From positions 1 to 43,119 of the forward strand of contig CASEKE010000037.1 in the NCBI GenBank assembly GCA_949288415.1: a DNA stretch of 43,119 nt, read 5' to 3'. Below, piece after piece: positions 34,316 to 42,649 of the stretch (positions within the stretch are counted from its first letter, which is position 1; the number at the start of each line of letters is the position of its first letter). The stretch comes from an uncultured Spirochaetales bacterium (GTDB lineage: Bacteria > Spirochaetota > Spirochaetia > Sphaerochaetales > Sphaerochaetaceae). The notes below the pieces were generated by a model, which was not told where the DNA came from, made no database searches, and was given only the letters and a program-made list of their open reading frames with translations. The position numbers were made by a program, and so were the translations under genes.

Positions 34316-37051
34316 TCATTCGATGATCGTGTCGATCTTCTTGACGGTGTAGTCGTACTTTCTTCCGTTGATCTCAAACCGGACGTTTTCGCCGATCCTG
34401 TGGTCGACAAGGTGCTGTCCGAGAGGAGCGTTGAAATCTATGATTCCGGCATCGGGATTGCTTTCCCACCGGCCGAGGAACGTATAGGTCACTTCCTTCG
34501 ATTCCACATTGTCGAAGAACACGACTCTTGTCCCGAAGCCGACCATGTCGGGAATTACGTCTTCTCTCTTGACGATCCTGACCGTGTTGAGCTCGCTGTT
34601 GAGTACGCCGCGTCGTCTGTCGAGCTCTCTCTTGTGCTCTTTTGCGTACTGGTATTCGGCGTTCTCCCTGAGATCACCGAGTTCCCTAGCAGTATTGATC
34701 TCCTTGAGAATTGCAGGTATCTCCACAGTATTGATCTCCTTGAGCTCTGCCTGTTTCCTGGAGTAGCTTTCGGCGAGGCACAGGAAACCGGAGATAGTCT
34801 TTACTGCCTGCGGCGCCTTCTCGACCTTCTTCTCCTCGATGAGATCCGGCCATTTTCGCAACAGTTCGGCCTTGAACGGCTTGACTTCCTCGCTGTCGAT
34901 GCCCTTGTTGGAAAGTATTATTGCCTTGAGCTCGATCCTTTCGTCGTCGCCGGCCTTCCTGATGATGGACATGACCGCTCCGGAGTCGAGGAGCTCCTTC
35001 TTCAGGCCCTTGATGAGCTTGCGGTTTTCGGCATTGTCCGGAAGGTCCTTGCTTGCCGTCGAAAGAGCATAGAGCCCGTTTTTGACAAGAATCTCTCGGG
35101 TCATGCCGATCTTTTCAAGCTCGTCGTCCGTGACTTCGGGGAAAAAGAAGCAGAACATCGGGAAACTGTCCTTGTAGCCTTCGAGCGTCTTCTTGAGGAA
35201 CTCGTAGTACTCCTTTCCCTTGTTGAGCTTCTTCAGCTTCTGCGGGATGTACGTCGGATAGTACGGTACGAGATACTTCAGCGTGGAGGCTGCGAACTTG
35301 TCGACGTCGACTATCTTGTCGATGAACGCCTTTTTCAGGACTACGCCGTTGACGTTGCGGTAGGCCTCGACCTTCTCATCCAGGGAAAGATTCCTGTAGA
35401 GATCCTCGAAGGAGGTGTTGAGCTCGATGTTGATGTCGTTCTCATCGGTGACGATCTCGAGCATCAGAGCGGAACAGAGCATCTCGTCGAGAGTTCCCTT
35501 GTTCTTCGAGACGATGTTCTCGAAGTACTGCGCCATTTCGACGATGCTGTCGCTCGATTTGTCTATGTCCTTGTTCTTGTACGAATCGAGGAGCACCTGG
35601 CACTTGTCGTAGAAAGCCTTAGCCTTGTTGAATGCATAGAGCATCTTCTCGTCGGGCGAGGACGCAAACGGCATCAGCTCGTATACCTCGGTCGGTCCGG
35701 GGGTGATACGGACGTACTCGTTGGTCCTGAACTCGGCCTTCAGAAGTTCGGAAAGCTTCTTCCACTCGTCGTCGGTGTATACGGACGGGACAAGTTCCGC
35801 CTTCATCTCCTTCATAGTACCGGTCTTGCCGTCGAAGGAATCGAGCAGCGTCCTTGCAAGCCAGGAGATGCCGCCTTCCGCCTCGACCTTCGCTTTGATC
35901 TTGGCTGCCGGCACGCCTTTCTTTATCGCCTTGATGTTCTGGTTCGTAAGGGGCTGGAGAGTCGAGAATGCCGCTTCGAGCAGTATCTGCTGCGGCTTCT
36001 CGGATCCGCTGTATCTCACGAGTACCTTTTCGTTGTCGATGTCGACGATGAGACCGACCTTCCTGGTGGCCTTCTGGAGGAAATACGATCCTTTGGAGTA
36101 GGCGATCTCCTTCTGGAATTCGTCGAGATCGGAGATCACATTGCGGCTCCTTTTAAGGTTGTACTTTCTTATGCACTCGTTGAGCCTCGTGGAGCTTCTG
36201 TATTTTTCTTTCAGGATCTGTACGAGCGTCTCCCGTGCACTCTCGTCATCTGCGTCGACCGAAAGGATGCCTCGCAGGCACACGATGATGTTGTCGTAGC
36301 ACTTTCTCAGTTCGCTGGATTTGCTGTCGGCTTCCGCGACGAGAGTCTCCTTCTGTCTGAGTGTCGCCTTGAGAAGCTCACGATAGCACCAGAGCGCGAC
36401 TTCGGCATCCTTCTCCCGTATGCCGGAGATGTAGGATGAATAGAAGGCAAACTCCGTCCTTCCGTTCTCGAGAAGCATCGAGAAAACTTTTCTCACCTTG
36501 TCGTAGTCTTCCGGCAGGCTGAGCCTCAGCAAGGCCCTCTGCATGTATTTCATCGCATTCTTCCTGTCTCCGATCTCCTCGAAGTGCTTTGCGACGTTGA
36601 CAATTATCTCCTTATCCTTGTGGTCGGTCCTGACGAATCTCTCGTAGTAGGACCACATCTTCTCGCTGTCGGCATCCTCTGCGGCTACGTCGCCGAGAAC
36701 CCGTAGCGCGACCGGATTCTCGCTTATCGAGATGATCATCTCTCCTATGTATCTTGCAACTTCCCAGTTTCTCGCATCGTAGAAACCCAGCAGGACGTTG
36801 TTGAGGTCCATGTTGAACTCATGCGGCCTGAGCTGGAGCTTGATCCTTCCGGCGATGTAATGGAGTATGATCGCATCGTCGGACGACTCGAACATCCCGA
36901 TGGCCTCCTCCCTTATGGCGATCAGCTTTTCCGTGGGTTTTTTCCTCCCGAAAAGGTCCTTGTCGACTTCCTGAAAAACGGACAGCTTATATGCCTGTGC
37001 GCGGTTCTTGCCCAGCGCCTTCTCTTCCTGTACGAGCGCTTTCAGATCCAT
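34316..37051 (-). CDS. greA: Transcription elongation factor GreA, long spirochaetal form with N-terminal extension
   Basis: 911 residues; ordinary GreA has about 158. The last 155 or so residues are a complete Gre factor. A coiled coil holds ARELGDLRENAEYQYAKEHKRELDRR, with the acidic tip residues that stimulate RNA cleavage by backtracked polymerase. The FKBP-like C-terminal domain follows (VGFGTRVVFFDN... GIIDFNAPLGQHLVDHRIGENVRFEINGRKYDYTVKKI). The first 750 residues are helical with TPR-like pairs (WEVARYIGEMIISISENPVALRVLGDVAAEDADSEKMWSYYERFV) and unknown function. I know this long form from Treponema and Borrelia. AAGGAG precedes ATG 37051. It has its own promoter, leader hairpin and terminator. 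Confidence 0.93.
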   Translation of the reverse strand: MDLKALVQEEKALGKNRAQAYKLSVFQEVDKDLFGRKKPTEKLIAIREEAIGMFESSDDAIILHYIAGRIKLQLRPHEFNMDLNNVLLGFYDARNWEVARYIGEMIISISENPVALRVLGDVAAEDADSEKMWSYYERFVRTDHKDKEIIVNVAKHFEEIGDRKNAMKYMQRALLRLSLPEDYDKVRKVFSMLLENGRTEFAFYSSYISGIREKDAEVALWCYRELLKATLRQKETLVAEADSKSSELRKCYDNIIVCLRGILSVDADDESARETLVQILKEKYRSSTRLNECIRKYNLKRSRNVISDLDEFQKEIAYSKGSYFLQKATRKVGLIVDIDNEKVLVRYSGSEKPQQILLEAAFSTLQPLTNQNIKAIKKGVPAAKIKAKVEAEGGISWLARTLLDSFDGKTGTMKEMKAELVPSVYTDDEWKKLSELLKAEFRTNEYVRITPGPTEVYELMPFASSPDEKMLYAFNKAKAFYDKCQVLLDSYKNKDIDKSSDSIVEMAQYFENIVSKNKGTLDEMLCSALMLEIVTDENDINIELNTSFEDLYRNLSLDEKVEAYRNVNGVVLKKAFIDKIVDVDKFAASTLKYLVPYYPTYIPQKLKKLNKGKEYYEFLKKTLEGYKDSFPMFCFFFPEVTDDELEKIGMTREILVKNGLYALSTASKDLPDNAENRKLIKGLKKELLDSGAVMSIIRKAGDDERIELKAIILSNKGIDSEEVKPFKAELLRKWPDLIEEKKVEKAPQAVKTISGFLCLAESYSRKQAELKEINTVEIPAILKEINTARELGDLRENAEYQYAKEHKRELDRRRGVLNSELNTVRIVKREDVIPDMVGFGTRVVFFDNVESKEVTYTFLGRWESNPDAGIIDFNAPLGQHLVDHRIGENVRFEINGRKYDYTVKKIDTIIE

Positions 37052-37089
37052 ATTTTGTCATCTCCTTGAAAACTTGATGTACCTGACTA

Positions 37090-37127
37090 AAAATAAAACC
37101 GGGCAGAAATTTGGCTTTTCTGCTCGG
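37090..37127 (-). terminator. Leader terminator/attenuator upstream of greA
   Basis: On the minus strand CCGAGCAGAAA (37127-37117) pairs with TTTCTGCCCGG (37109-37099), with one mismatch and a 7-base loop, and is followed by TTTTATTTT (37098-37090). It lies between the greA promoter (37151-37179) and the start codon (37051). No gene upstream on this strand would need a terminator here, so attenuation of greA is the natural reading. Confidence 0.65.
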
Positions 37128-37150
37128 AAACAAATATCCAGTTCAACTTG

Positions 37151-37179
37151 AATATAACACAGGACGCGAGAAAAAGCAA
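37151..37179 (-). promoter_or_regulatory. Promoter of greA
   Basis: Read on the minus strand: -35 TTGCTT (37179-37174), 17 bases, -10 TATATT (37156-37151), preceded by TGT, which gives an extended -10. Expected start near 37144, leaving a leader of about 93 bases that contains the terminator hairpin. Confidence 0.65.
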
Positions 37180-37393
37180 ATCAATTATCCGCCGATTCGT
37201 GCCGCGGAATGCTCGAAACGGGCTTGGATGACGAGGCTGAACATCCTTGGTCTCGAACCGGTAGCAGAGCCTATGGGAACCGTCCATCACGGATGAAATG
37301 CTTCTCCCGGAATTTCGGCAACTGCTTTCTTCAGGCATGCTGCGGATTTCGGCTTTCATGGAAATATATCTGATGAATTTGTCCTGCCATATG
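37180..37393 (+). other. Intergenic region between greA and rpe, no gene recognised
   Basis: The gap between the greA start (37051) and the rpe start (37409) is 357 bases. Promoters lie at both ends, but the middle 214 bases hold nothing I can name. Short open frames exist on both strands without ribosome sites or family likeness. GC content is similar to the coding regions, so a small RNA or decayed gene is possible. A GGTCTCGAACCGG stretch near 37249 looks like a tRNA T-arm but has no matching cloverleaf. Confidence 0.5.
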
Positions 37394-37402
37394 TGCTACA
37401 AT
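37394..37402 (+). promoter_or_regulatory. Extended -10 promoter of rpe
   Basis: TGC-TACAAT (37394-37402) with no good -35. The expected start point, 7 bases after the box, is 37409, the A of the rpe ATG. No Shine-Dalgarno sequence is present, so the mRNA is probably leaderless. Confidence 0.5.
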
Positions 37403-37408
37403 CATTGC

Positions 37409-38083
37409 ATGGCAAAACAGGATCTAATAGTCAGCCCATCTTTTCTAAGCGCGGATTTTTCCGATGCCGCAGGGGAGCTCGGCAAGGTCATGTCCTCCGG
37501 CGTGGACTATCTGCACCTCGACGTGATGGACGGTTCCTTCGTTCCGAACATCACATTCGGCCCGAAGTTCATCGCAGATCTCAGAAAGAGGACGGATCTC
37601 GTGTTCGATGTCCATCTAATGATCGAGAACCCTGAAAGATACATAGGGGATTTTGCAGATGCTGGCAGCGACATCATAACGATACATCAGGAAGCCACAA
37701 GGCATCTGAACAGGGCGCTTGCAATGATACGCGAATGCGGCAAGGCACCCGGAGTCGCTATCAATCCGGCAACTCCTGTGGAGATGATCCTTCCCGTGCT
37801 CGACATGGTCGACTATGTCCTCGTGATGAGCGTCAACCCCGGATTCGGCGGACAGAAGTTCATCACTTCCTCTGCACGGAAGATAGAGTTTCTTTCTTCC
37901 ATAAGGGAAAAAGAGGGCTACAGCTACCTCATAAACGTGGACGGAGGAATATCGGAAAAGACGATAAGGACGGTAAGCGACGCCGGAGTCGACATGGTGG
38001 TCACAGGAAGCGCTTTTTTCAGATCGGACGACAAGAGGGCGTTCGTCGATCGTCTCTGCAACATGGCGGCAGGTGTACGATGA
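37409..38083 (+). CDS. rpe: Ribulose-phosphate 3-epimerase
   Basis: 224 residues. Rpe interconverts ribulose-5-phosphate and xylulose-5-phosphate in the pentose phosphate pathway. The TIM barrel shows SPSFLSADF, YLHLDVMDGSFVPNITFGP with metal ligands, VHLMIENPERYI, VLVMSVNPGFGGQKF, and INVDGGISEKTI (catalytic Asp). ATG 37409 is chosen because the protein begins there with family sequence (MAKQDLIVSPSFLSADF); the frame runs open upstream but has no homology. It lacks a ribosome site and lies at the predicted transcript start. It overlaps dtd by 4 bases. Confidence 0.95.
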   Translation: MAKQDLIVSPSFLSADFSDAAGELGKVMSSGVDYLHLDVMDGSFVPNITFGPKFIADLRKRTDLVFDVHLMIENPERYIGDFADAGSDIITIHQEATRHLNRALAMIRECGKAPGVAINPATPVEMILPVLDMVDYVLVMSVNPGFGGQKFITSSARKIEFLSSIREKEGYSYLINVDGGISEKTIRTVSDAGVDMVVTGSAFFRSDDKRAFVDRLCNMAAGVR

Positions 38084-38541
38084 AAGCTGTGATACAGAGA
38101 GTCAGGGACGCCAGCGTGAGCGTCGACGGAAAGGTGACAGGAAAGATCGGACACGGGCTCCTAGTGTATTTCGGCCTCGGTGTCGAAGACGAGGAATGGA
38201 TGCTCCGTCCTTTTCTCGAGAAGCTGGTAAAGCTTAGGATATTCGAGGACGAGAACGACAAGATGAATCTGTCAGTCGACAAATTCGGGTCGGAAATCCT
38301 CTTCATATCCCAATTCACGCTATACGGCGACTGCGTGCATGGGAACAGGCCGGGCTTCGATGCCGCGATGAATCCCGTGAGAGCCGAACAATATTACGAG
38401 AAGGGAATCGAAATACTCCGTGAACTGGGATACAGGACGGAATGCGGAGTATTCGGAGCCCATATGGAAGTCAGATACATGAACGACGGACCCGTGACAT
38501 TCATTCTGGACTCACGGGACATGAAGCTCAGGAAAAACTGA
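38080..38541 (+). CDS. dtd: D-aminoacyl-tRNA deacylase
   Basis: 153 residues, standard length. Dtd removes D-amino acids (and glycine from tRNA-Ala) wrongly attached to tRNA. It begins MKAVIQRVRDASVSVDGKVTGKIGHGLLVYFGLG and contains the two active-site motifs, LFISQFTLYGD and the C-terminal NDGPVTFILDS. ATG 38080 overlaps the rpe stop (ATGA), so the two are coupled. The open frame upstream is only rpe in another frame. No terminator is seen before recA. Confidence 0.96.
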   Translation: MKAVIQRVRDASVSVDGKVTGKIGHGLLVYFGLGVEDEEWMLRPFLEKLVKLRIFEDENDKMNLSVDKFGSEILFISQFTLYGDCVHGNRPGFDAAMNPVRAEQYYEKGIEILRELGYRTECGVFGAHMEVRYMNDGPVTFILDSRDMKLRKN

Positions 38542-38559
38542 CAAGAAATAGAGAAAAAA

Positions 38560-38569
38560 TAACTAGTTA
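38560..38569. repeat. 10-bp palindrome upstream of recA
   Basis: TAACTAGTTA is a perfect palindrome 20 bases before the recA start, inside the only non-coding gap. A CTGACA (38538-38543) lies upstream, but no good -10 is seen. It might be an operator, but ten AT-rich bases can occur by chance. Confidence 0.25.
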
Positions 38570-38588
38570 GGCATAAGGACAAGGAAAA

Positions 38589-39623
38589 ATGGCCAAGACA
38601 GCAAATGAAACAAACGACCAGAACAAGGGCAAGCGGGAAGCTTTGGAGGCGGCTCGTCTCCAGATAGACAAGCAGTTCGGGAAGGGATCCCTGATGAAGC
38701 TAGGCGACAACAAGGAGATCCTGGACATAGAGACGATTCCTTCCGGATCTCTTCTGCTCGACGAGGCGCTTGGAGTCGGCGGATATCCGAAGGGAAGAAT
38801 CATCGAAATATACGGGCCTGAATCGTCAGGAAAGACGACTCTGGCTCTACATGCGATCGCCGAGTGCCAGAAGAAGGGCGGTATCGCAGCATTCATCGAC
38901 GCCGAGCATGCGCTCGACCCGACATATGCCAAGAACCTCGGGGTCAACATCGACGAGCTCTGGATAAGCCAGCCTGACAACGGCGAGCAGGCGCTCGACA
39001 TAACGGAAAGTCTCGTGAGAAGCGGAGCTGTGGACATCATAGTCGTAGACTCCGTCGCTGCACTGACCCCGCAGGCCGAGATCGAGGGTGATATGGGAGA
39101 TTCCCATATGGGCCTTCAGGCAAGGCTCATGAGCCAGGCGCTGAGGAAGCTCACAGGAATCCTTTCCAAGGCCAACACGACCATCATATTCATCAATCAG
39201 ATAAGGATGAAGATCGGCGTCATGTTCGGCAATCCTGAGACTACCACAGGCGGAAATGCGCTCAAGTTCTATGCCTCCGTGCGAATGGATGTAAGAAAGA
39301 GCGAGACGATTGGAAAGAGCAGCGACGAGATCACCGGAAACAGGGTGAAAGTGAAGATAGTGAAGAACAAGGTCGCGCCTCCGTTCAGAAAGTGCGAGCT
39401 CGACCTGATGTACGGTACGGGAATAAGTTACGTCGGAAGTGTACTTGATGCGGCTATCAAATACAACCTCATCGAGAAGGCCGGCGCCTGGTACAGCTAC
39501 AACGGAGAGAAAATCGGGCAGGGTAGGGACAAGACCATCGAATATCTCGAGGCAAACCAGGTGTTCGTCGAGGAGCTCGACAAGAAGCTCAGGGAGATAA
39601 TGTTCCCCAAGAAGACCGAGTAG
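38589..39623 (+). CDS. recA: Recombinase RecA
   Basis: 344 residues. RecA polymerises on single-stranded DNA, performs strand exchange and activates SOS autocleavage where present. It shows the [17 protein letters not shown] start, Walker [10 protein letters not shown] (76-84), [14 protein letters not shown], the Walker [11 protein letters not shown], loop 1 with [24 protein letters not shown], and loop 2 [34 protein letters not shown]. The C-terminus is short and acid-poor. AAGGACAAGGA precedes the ATG. It stands between rpe-dtd and scpA. Whether a LexA-type operator exists is unclear. Confidence 0.98.
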   Translation: MAKTANETNDQNKGKREALEAARLQIDKQFGKGSLMKLGDNKEILDIETIPSGSLLLDEALGVGGYPKGRIIEIYGPESSGKTTLALHAIAECQKKGGIAAFIDAEHALDPTYAKNLGVNIDELWISQPDNGEQALDITESLVRSGAVDIIVVDSVAALTPQAEIEGDMGDSHMGLQARLMSQALRKLTGILSKANTTIIFINQIRMKIGVMFGNPETTTGGNALKFYASVRMDVRKSETIGKSSDEITGNRVKVKIVKNKVAPPFRKCELDLMYGTGISYVGSVLDAAIKYNLIEKAGAWYSYNGEKIGQGRDKTIEYLEANQVFVEELDKKLREIMFPKKTE

Positions 39624-39646
39624 GTCTATCTTTTCCGGTTCCAATC

Positions 39647-39655
39647 TGCTATATT
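39647..39655 (+). promoter_or_regulatory. Extended -10 promoter of scpA
   Basis: TGC-TATATT (39647-39655) without a clear -35. The start point would fall at about 39662, two bases before the scpA ATG (39664), which has no Shine-Dalgarno sequence. The transcript would be near-leaderless. Confidence 0.45.
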
Positions 39656-39663
39656 GAAGCGCT

Positions 39664-40656
39664 ATGCAACAACCAGTTGAAGAAGCGAAGGAACGTCAAC
39701 CGAGACAGAAGAAGGAATTCACGACCCCGGTATTCACGGGGCCGCTCGATCTTCTTCTGCACCTGATCCAGGAAAACGACGTCAACATATACGACATTCC
39801 GATTGCGCTCATCACGGAGCAATTTTTGACCTACATCGAGGAGCACAAGGCAGAACTGGACGAGATGGCGGAGTTCTACAAGATGGCCGCCGACCTTATC
39901 CTGATAAAGAGCAAGATGCTTCTTCCTCAGCCTGTAGAGTTCGACGAGGAGTACGAGGATCCACGCGAGGAACTCGTCGACAGGCTGATCGAGTATCAGA
40001 AGTTCAAGAAGTATACAGATCTGCTCTCCGGAGCAAACACATCAGGCCGCTTCTATATCCCGCGCCGTGACAATCCCCTGATGATTCCGTTCGAGGACAA
40101 GGACCTTTTCAAGGGTGTGACGATCGAAGATCTCTTCATGACGTTCAGAGGCCTGCTCGAGCGCGTCTCGCCGTCGAAGGTGTTCAACATCTACGAGGAA
40201 GTCACGGTTAACGAGAAGATTGCCCTGATGACGGAGCTCTTTGAGACAAGGGAAGAGATAACGATACTCGACATAATCGTCGATGAAAGCAATCCTCTCC
40301 ACATAATCTGCGCTTTCATGGCTATACTGGAAGCGACGAAGTGGAAGCTTATCCTCATCCGCCAGGACGAACCGAATGGGGTCATATATATAAGAAAGAG
40401 GCCGGATAACTGGGATCCGTCCATGGTCGACGAATACGACAGGGAATATGATAGAATGGTTGAGGGACACCTTGACGTCGAGGACGAGGACAACTACTCG
40501 GTAATCTCCGCGAACAGTCCTCCTGATGACCAGGAATGGGACGACGAAGATGAGGATCTCGACGAGGACGGACGACAGAAGGACGTGTTCATAGGCGACG
40601 AGGAAGAGATAGACCTCGATGACGATGACGACGAGGATGAGGAGGATGACCGATGA
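39664..40656 (+). CDS. scpA: Segregation and condensation protein A
   Basis: 330 residues; common ScpA has about 250. This is the kleisin subunit that bridges the SMC heads in the condensin complex. The N-terminal domain shows FTGPLDLLLHLIQENDVNIYDIPIALITEQFLTYIE, then MAADLILIKSKMLLP. The C-terminal winged helix follows (FMAILEATKWKLILIRQD). The last 65 or so residues are an added, strongly acidic tail (EDEDLDEDG and DLDDDDDEDEEDDR), probably disordered. The gene has no visible ribosome site and lies right behind an extended -10. It overlaps scpB by 4 bases. Confidence 0.95.
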   Translation: MQQPVEEAKERQPRQKKEFTTPVFTGPLDLLLHLIQENDVNIYDIPIALITEQFLTYIEEHKAELDEMAEFYKMAADLILIKSKMLLPQPVEFDEEYEDPREELVDRLIEYQKFKKYTDLLSGANTSGRFYIPRRDNPLMIPFEDKDLFKGVTIEDLFMTFRGLLERVSPSKVFNIYEEVTVNEKIALMTELFETREEITILDIIVDESNPLHIICAFMAILEATKWKLILIRQDEPNGVIYIRKRPDNWDPSMVDEYDREYDRMVEGHLDVEDEDNYSVISANSPPDDQEWDDEDEDLDEDGRQKDVFIGDEEEIDLDDDDDEDEEDDR

Positions 40657-41231
40657 AGGACAACATCAGGATGATGAGCGAGAACGCGCGCATAGTCGAA
40701 GTCATACTCTACGTCGAGAACGAAGCTCTTCCGATCGAGAAGATCATGGACCTGACTTCGCTTTCGGAAGCCGAGGTCAAGGCGGCTCTGGCCGAACTTA
40801 AGGAGATATGCCAGGCTCTGAACAGAGGGCTTACTCTGATAGAGGAGGACGGAATGTTCTCTTTCACGGCCAGCCAGGATCTTTACGACAGACTCCGCAA
40901 AAGCTATGGCAGAAAGGTCGACAAGAGACTTTCCCGCGCAAGCATGGAGACCCTTTCGATCATAGCGTACTCTCAGCCGATAACGCGGCGCGAGATCGAC
41001 AAGATCAGAGGCGTCAGCTCGGACACGATAGTCAGGATTCTCAGAGAGAGGGAATACATAAAGGTCGTAGGAAGAAAGGACGTTCCAGGACATCCATGTC
41101 TATACGGGACGAGCAGGAAGTTTCTTTACGATTTCAATCTGCAATCCATATCCGATCTGCCCAAGCTAGGCGAGATCGATAAGTTGCGTTTCAGCAAGGA
41201 CGAGGAAGAAGAGGAGAAGGAGAATGAGTGA
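40653..41231 (+). CDS. scpB: Segregation and condensation protein B
   Basis: 192 residues. ScpB dimers bind the ScpA kleisin and regulate SMC. Tandem winged-helix domains show ARIVEVILYVENEALPIEKIMDL, then the conserved LSRASMETLSIIAYSQPITRREIDKIRGVSSDTIVRILREREYIKVVGRKDVPGHPCLYGTSRKFLYDF. The end is acidic (KDEEEEEKENE). The start overlaps the scpA stop (ATGA), and the end overlaps rluB by 8 bases (ATGAGTGA). MKD at 40653 could be replaced by a later ATG (40671 or 40674). Confidence 0.95.
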   Translation: MKDNIRMMSENARIVEVILYVENEALPIEKIMDLTSLSEAEVKAALAELKEICQALNRGLTLIEEDGMFSFTASQDLYDRLRKSYGRKVDKRLSRASMETLSIIAYSQPITRREIDKIRGVSSDTIVRILREREYIKVVGRKDVPGHPCLYGTSRKFLYDFNLQSISDLPKLGEIDKLRFSKDEEEEEKENE

Positions 41232-42003
41232 TTTTCCAATGAGGCTGCAGGCTTTCCTGGCCAAGTGCGGCGTTGCCAGCCGGAGAGGGAGCGAGGAGCT
41301 TATCGCACAGGGACGTGTCATGGTCAACAACAGGACCGTTCGTGAGATGGGAGTGAAGGTAGAAGAGGACGATGTCGTCCAGGTCGACGGAGAGACCGTC
41401 GAGATCTGCGACAGACTCTACTACATAGCCTTGAACAAGCCGAGAGGATACGTATGCACGAACTGGGACCCGAACGAGACGATGTATGCCCGCGATCTCA
41501 TCGGGATGAGGGACAGCAATCTTCTTTTCAACGTCGGACGTCTGGACAAGGATTCGTCCGGTCTGATCCTATTTTCCAACGACGGATCTTTCGCAAACGA
41601 GATGATGCATCCGAGATACGAGGTCGAGAAGGAATACCTGGTCAAGCTTGATAGGAACGTGGTCCTAGACGATCTTTCGAAGGCTCTCAACGGCCTCTAC
41701 ATCGATATGCCTAGACCATACAGAATCAAGAGATATGATCTCGTTCCACGCACCAAGCAATACATACGCGTCACGCTTACGGAAGGACGCAACAGAGAAA
41801 TCAGGAAGATTTTCAGCTTTCTCGGCTACGACGTGAAGAGCCTTACCAGAATCAGGATCGGCTGCGTCGAACTCGGAAACCTTGAAGTAGGAGAATGGAG
41901 AAACCTCAGAAAAGAGGAAATCGATGGACTGCTTTCGGGAAAGACACGGCTGAAGGCGGATCGGAACGTCCAGAGGGGGCGAAGGAATGGTAATAGCAAT
42001 TGA
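41224..42003 (+). CDS. rluB: rRNA pseudouridine synthase of the RluB/RsuA family
   Basis: 259 residues. An N-terminal S4 RNA-binding domain (MRLQAFLAKCGVASRRGSEELIAQGRVMVNNR) is followed by an RsuA-type catalytic domain. This has YIALNKPRGYVCT, the active-site motif GRLDKDSSGLILFSNDG with catalytic Asp, and VTLTEGRNREIRKIFSFLGYDVKSLTRIRIG. The position after scpAB and before cmk favours RluB, which modifies 23S rRNA near position 2605, over RsuA; motifs alone do not decide. It overlaps scpB by 8 bases and cmk by 17. Confidence 0.88.
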   Translation: MSDFPMRLQAFLAKCGVASRRGSEELIAQGRVMVNNRTVREMGVKVEEDDVVQVDGETVEICDRLYYIALNKPRGYVCTNWDPNETMYARDLIGMRDSNLLFNVGRLDKDSSGLILFSNDGSFANEMMHPRYEVEKEYLVKLDRNVVLDDLSKALNGLYIDMPRPYRIKRYDLVPRTKQYIRVTLTEGRNREIRKIFSFLGYDVKSLTRIRIGCVELGNLEVGEWRNLRKEEIDGLLSGKTRLKADRNVQRGRRNGNSN

Positions 42004-42619
42004 CGGACCTGCAGGAAGCGGGAAAAGCACCATAGCGCGAGAGATCGCACGGAGACTCGGATTCTATTTTCTCAACACGGGCTCGTTCTATCGGGCATAT
42101 GCCCTGAACCAGCTCGAGCGCAACGGCGATCCCCGCGACAGCGACAGTGTGCTGGAGAATGCGAAGAAGATCAATCTCAGCATCGAGAACGGGAACATCT
42201 GCATCGACGGCAGGAACGTCGAGGACAGGCTGCGCACTCCGGAAGTTGACAAATACAGCAGTATCGTCTCGGTCGACCCGAGACTTCGCGAATATGTCAA
42301 CCAGCAGGTCAGACTGATCGCGAAAGGTATGGACATAGTCACTGAAGGACGGGACACTACCACAGTGATCTTTCCCGATGCCGAGTACAAATTCTACTTC
42401 GATGCATCCCCCGAAGTCAGGGCCGAAAGAAGGCTGAAGGAACATCCGGACGGTCCGTCTTACGAGGAAGTTCTCAAGGCTATCGTCGAGAGGGACAGAA
42501 ACGATATGCAAAAAGCCGTTGGAGCCCTCAAAAAGGCCGAAACAGCCATATATATCGATACAACTTACTTGACCATAAATCAAGTTTGTGAGAAAGTGGA
42601 AAAAGCTATTGAAATATAG
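41987..42619 (+). CDS. cmk: Cytidylate kinase
   Basis: 210 residues. Cmk phosphorylates CMP and dCMP. The P-loop is GPAGSGKST (7-15). YFLNTGSFYRAYAL matches the substrate-binding GxxYR segment. VDPRLREYVNQQVRLIAKGMDIVTEGRDTTTVIFPDAEYKFYFDASPEVRAERRL is the conserved middle and lid entry, and RDRNDMQKAVGALKKAETAIYIDTTYLTINQV is the C-terminal part. It overlaps rluB by 17 bases. The last 25 codons are AT-rich compared with the rest, possibly because they overlap control signals for rpsA, which follows after 30 bases; cmk-rpsA is a widespread pair. Confidence 0.96.
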   Translation: MVIAIDGPAGSGKSTIAREIARRLGFYFLNTGSFYRAYALNQLERNGDPRDSDSVLENAKKINLSIENGNICIDGRNVEDRLRTPEVDKYSSIVSVDPRLREYVNQQVRLIAKGMDIVTEGRDTTTVIFPDAEYKFYFDASPEVRAERRLKEHPDGPSYEEVLKAIVERDRNDMQKAVGALKKAETAIYIDTTYLTINQVCEKVEKAIEI

Positions 42620-42649
42620 TTGAGAAATACTAGTACTAGGAGCAATATC

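Noticed and set aside
34091..36439. Long + strand open frame (782 codons) opposite greA
   Set aside because: Antisense shadow of the long GreA with no recognisable domain; explained by codon bias.
37240..37275. tRNA-like GGTCTCGAACCGG element
   Set aside because: No acceptor, anticodon or D arm can be folded around it on either strand.
37735..38079. N-terminal extension of dtd into rpe
   Set aside because: Dtd begins MKAVIQRV at 38080; the rest is rpe out of frame.
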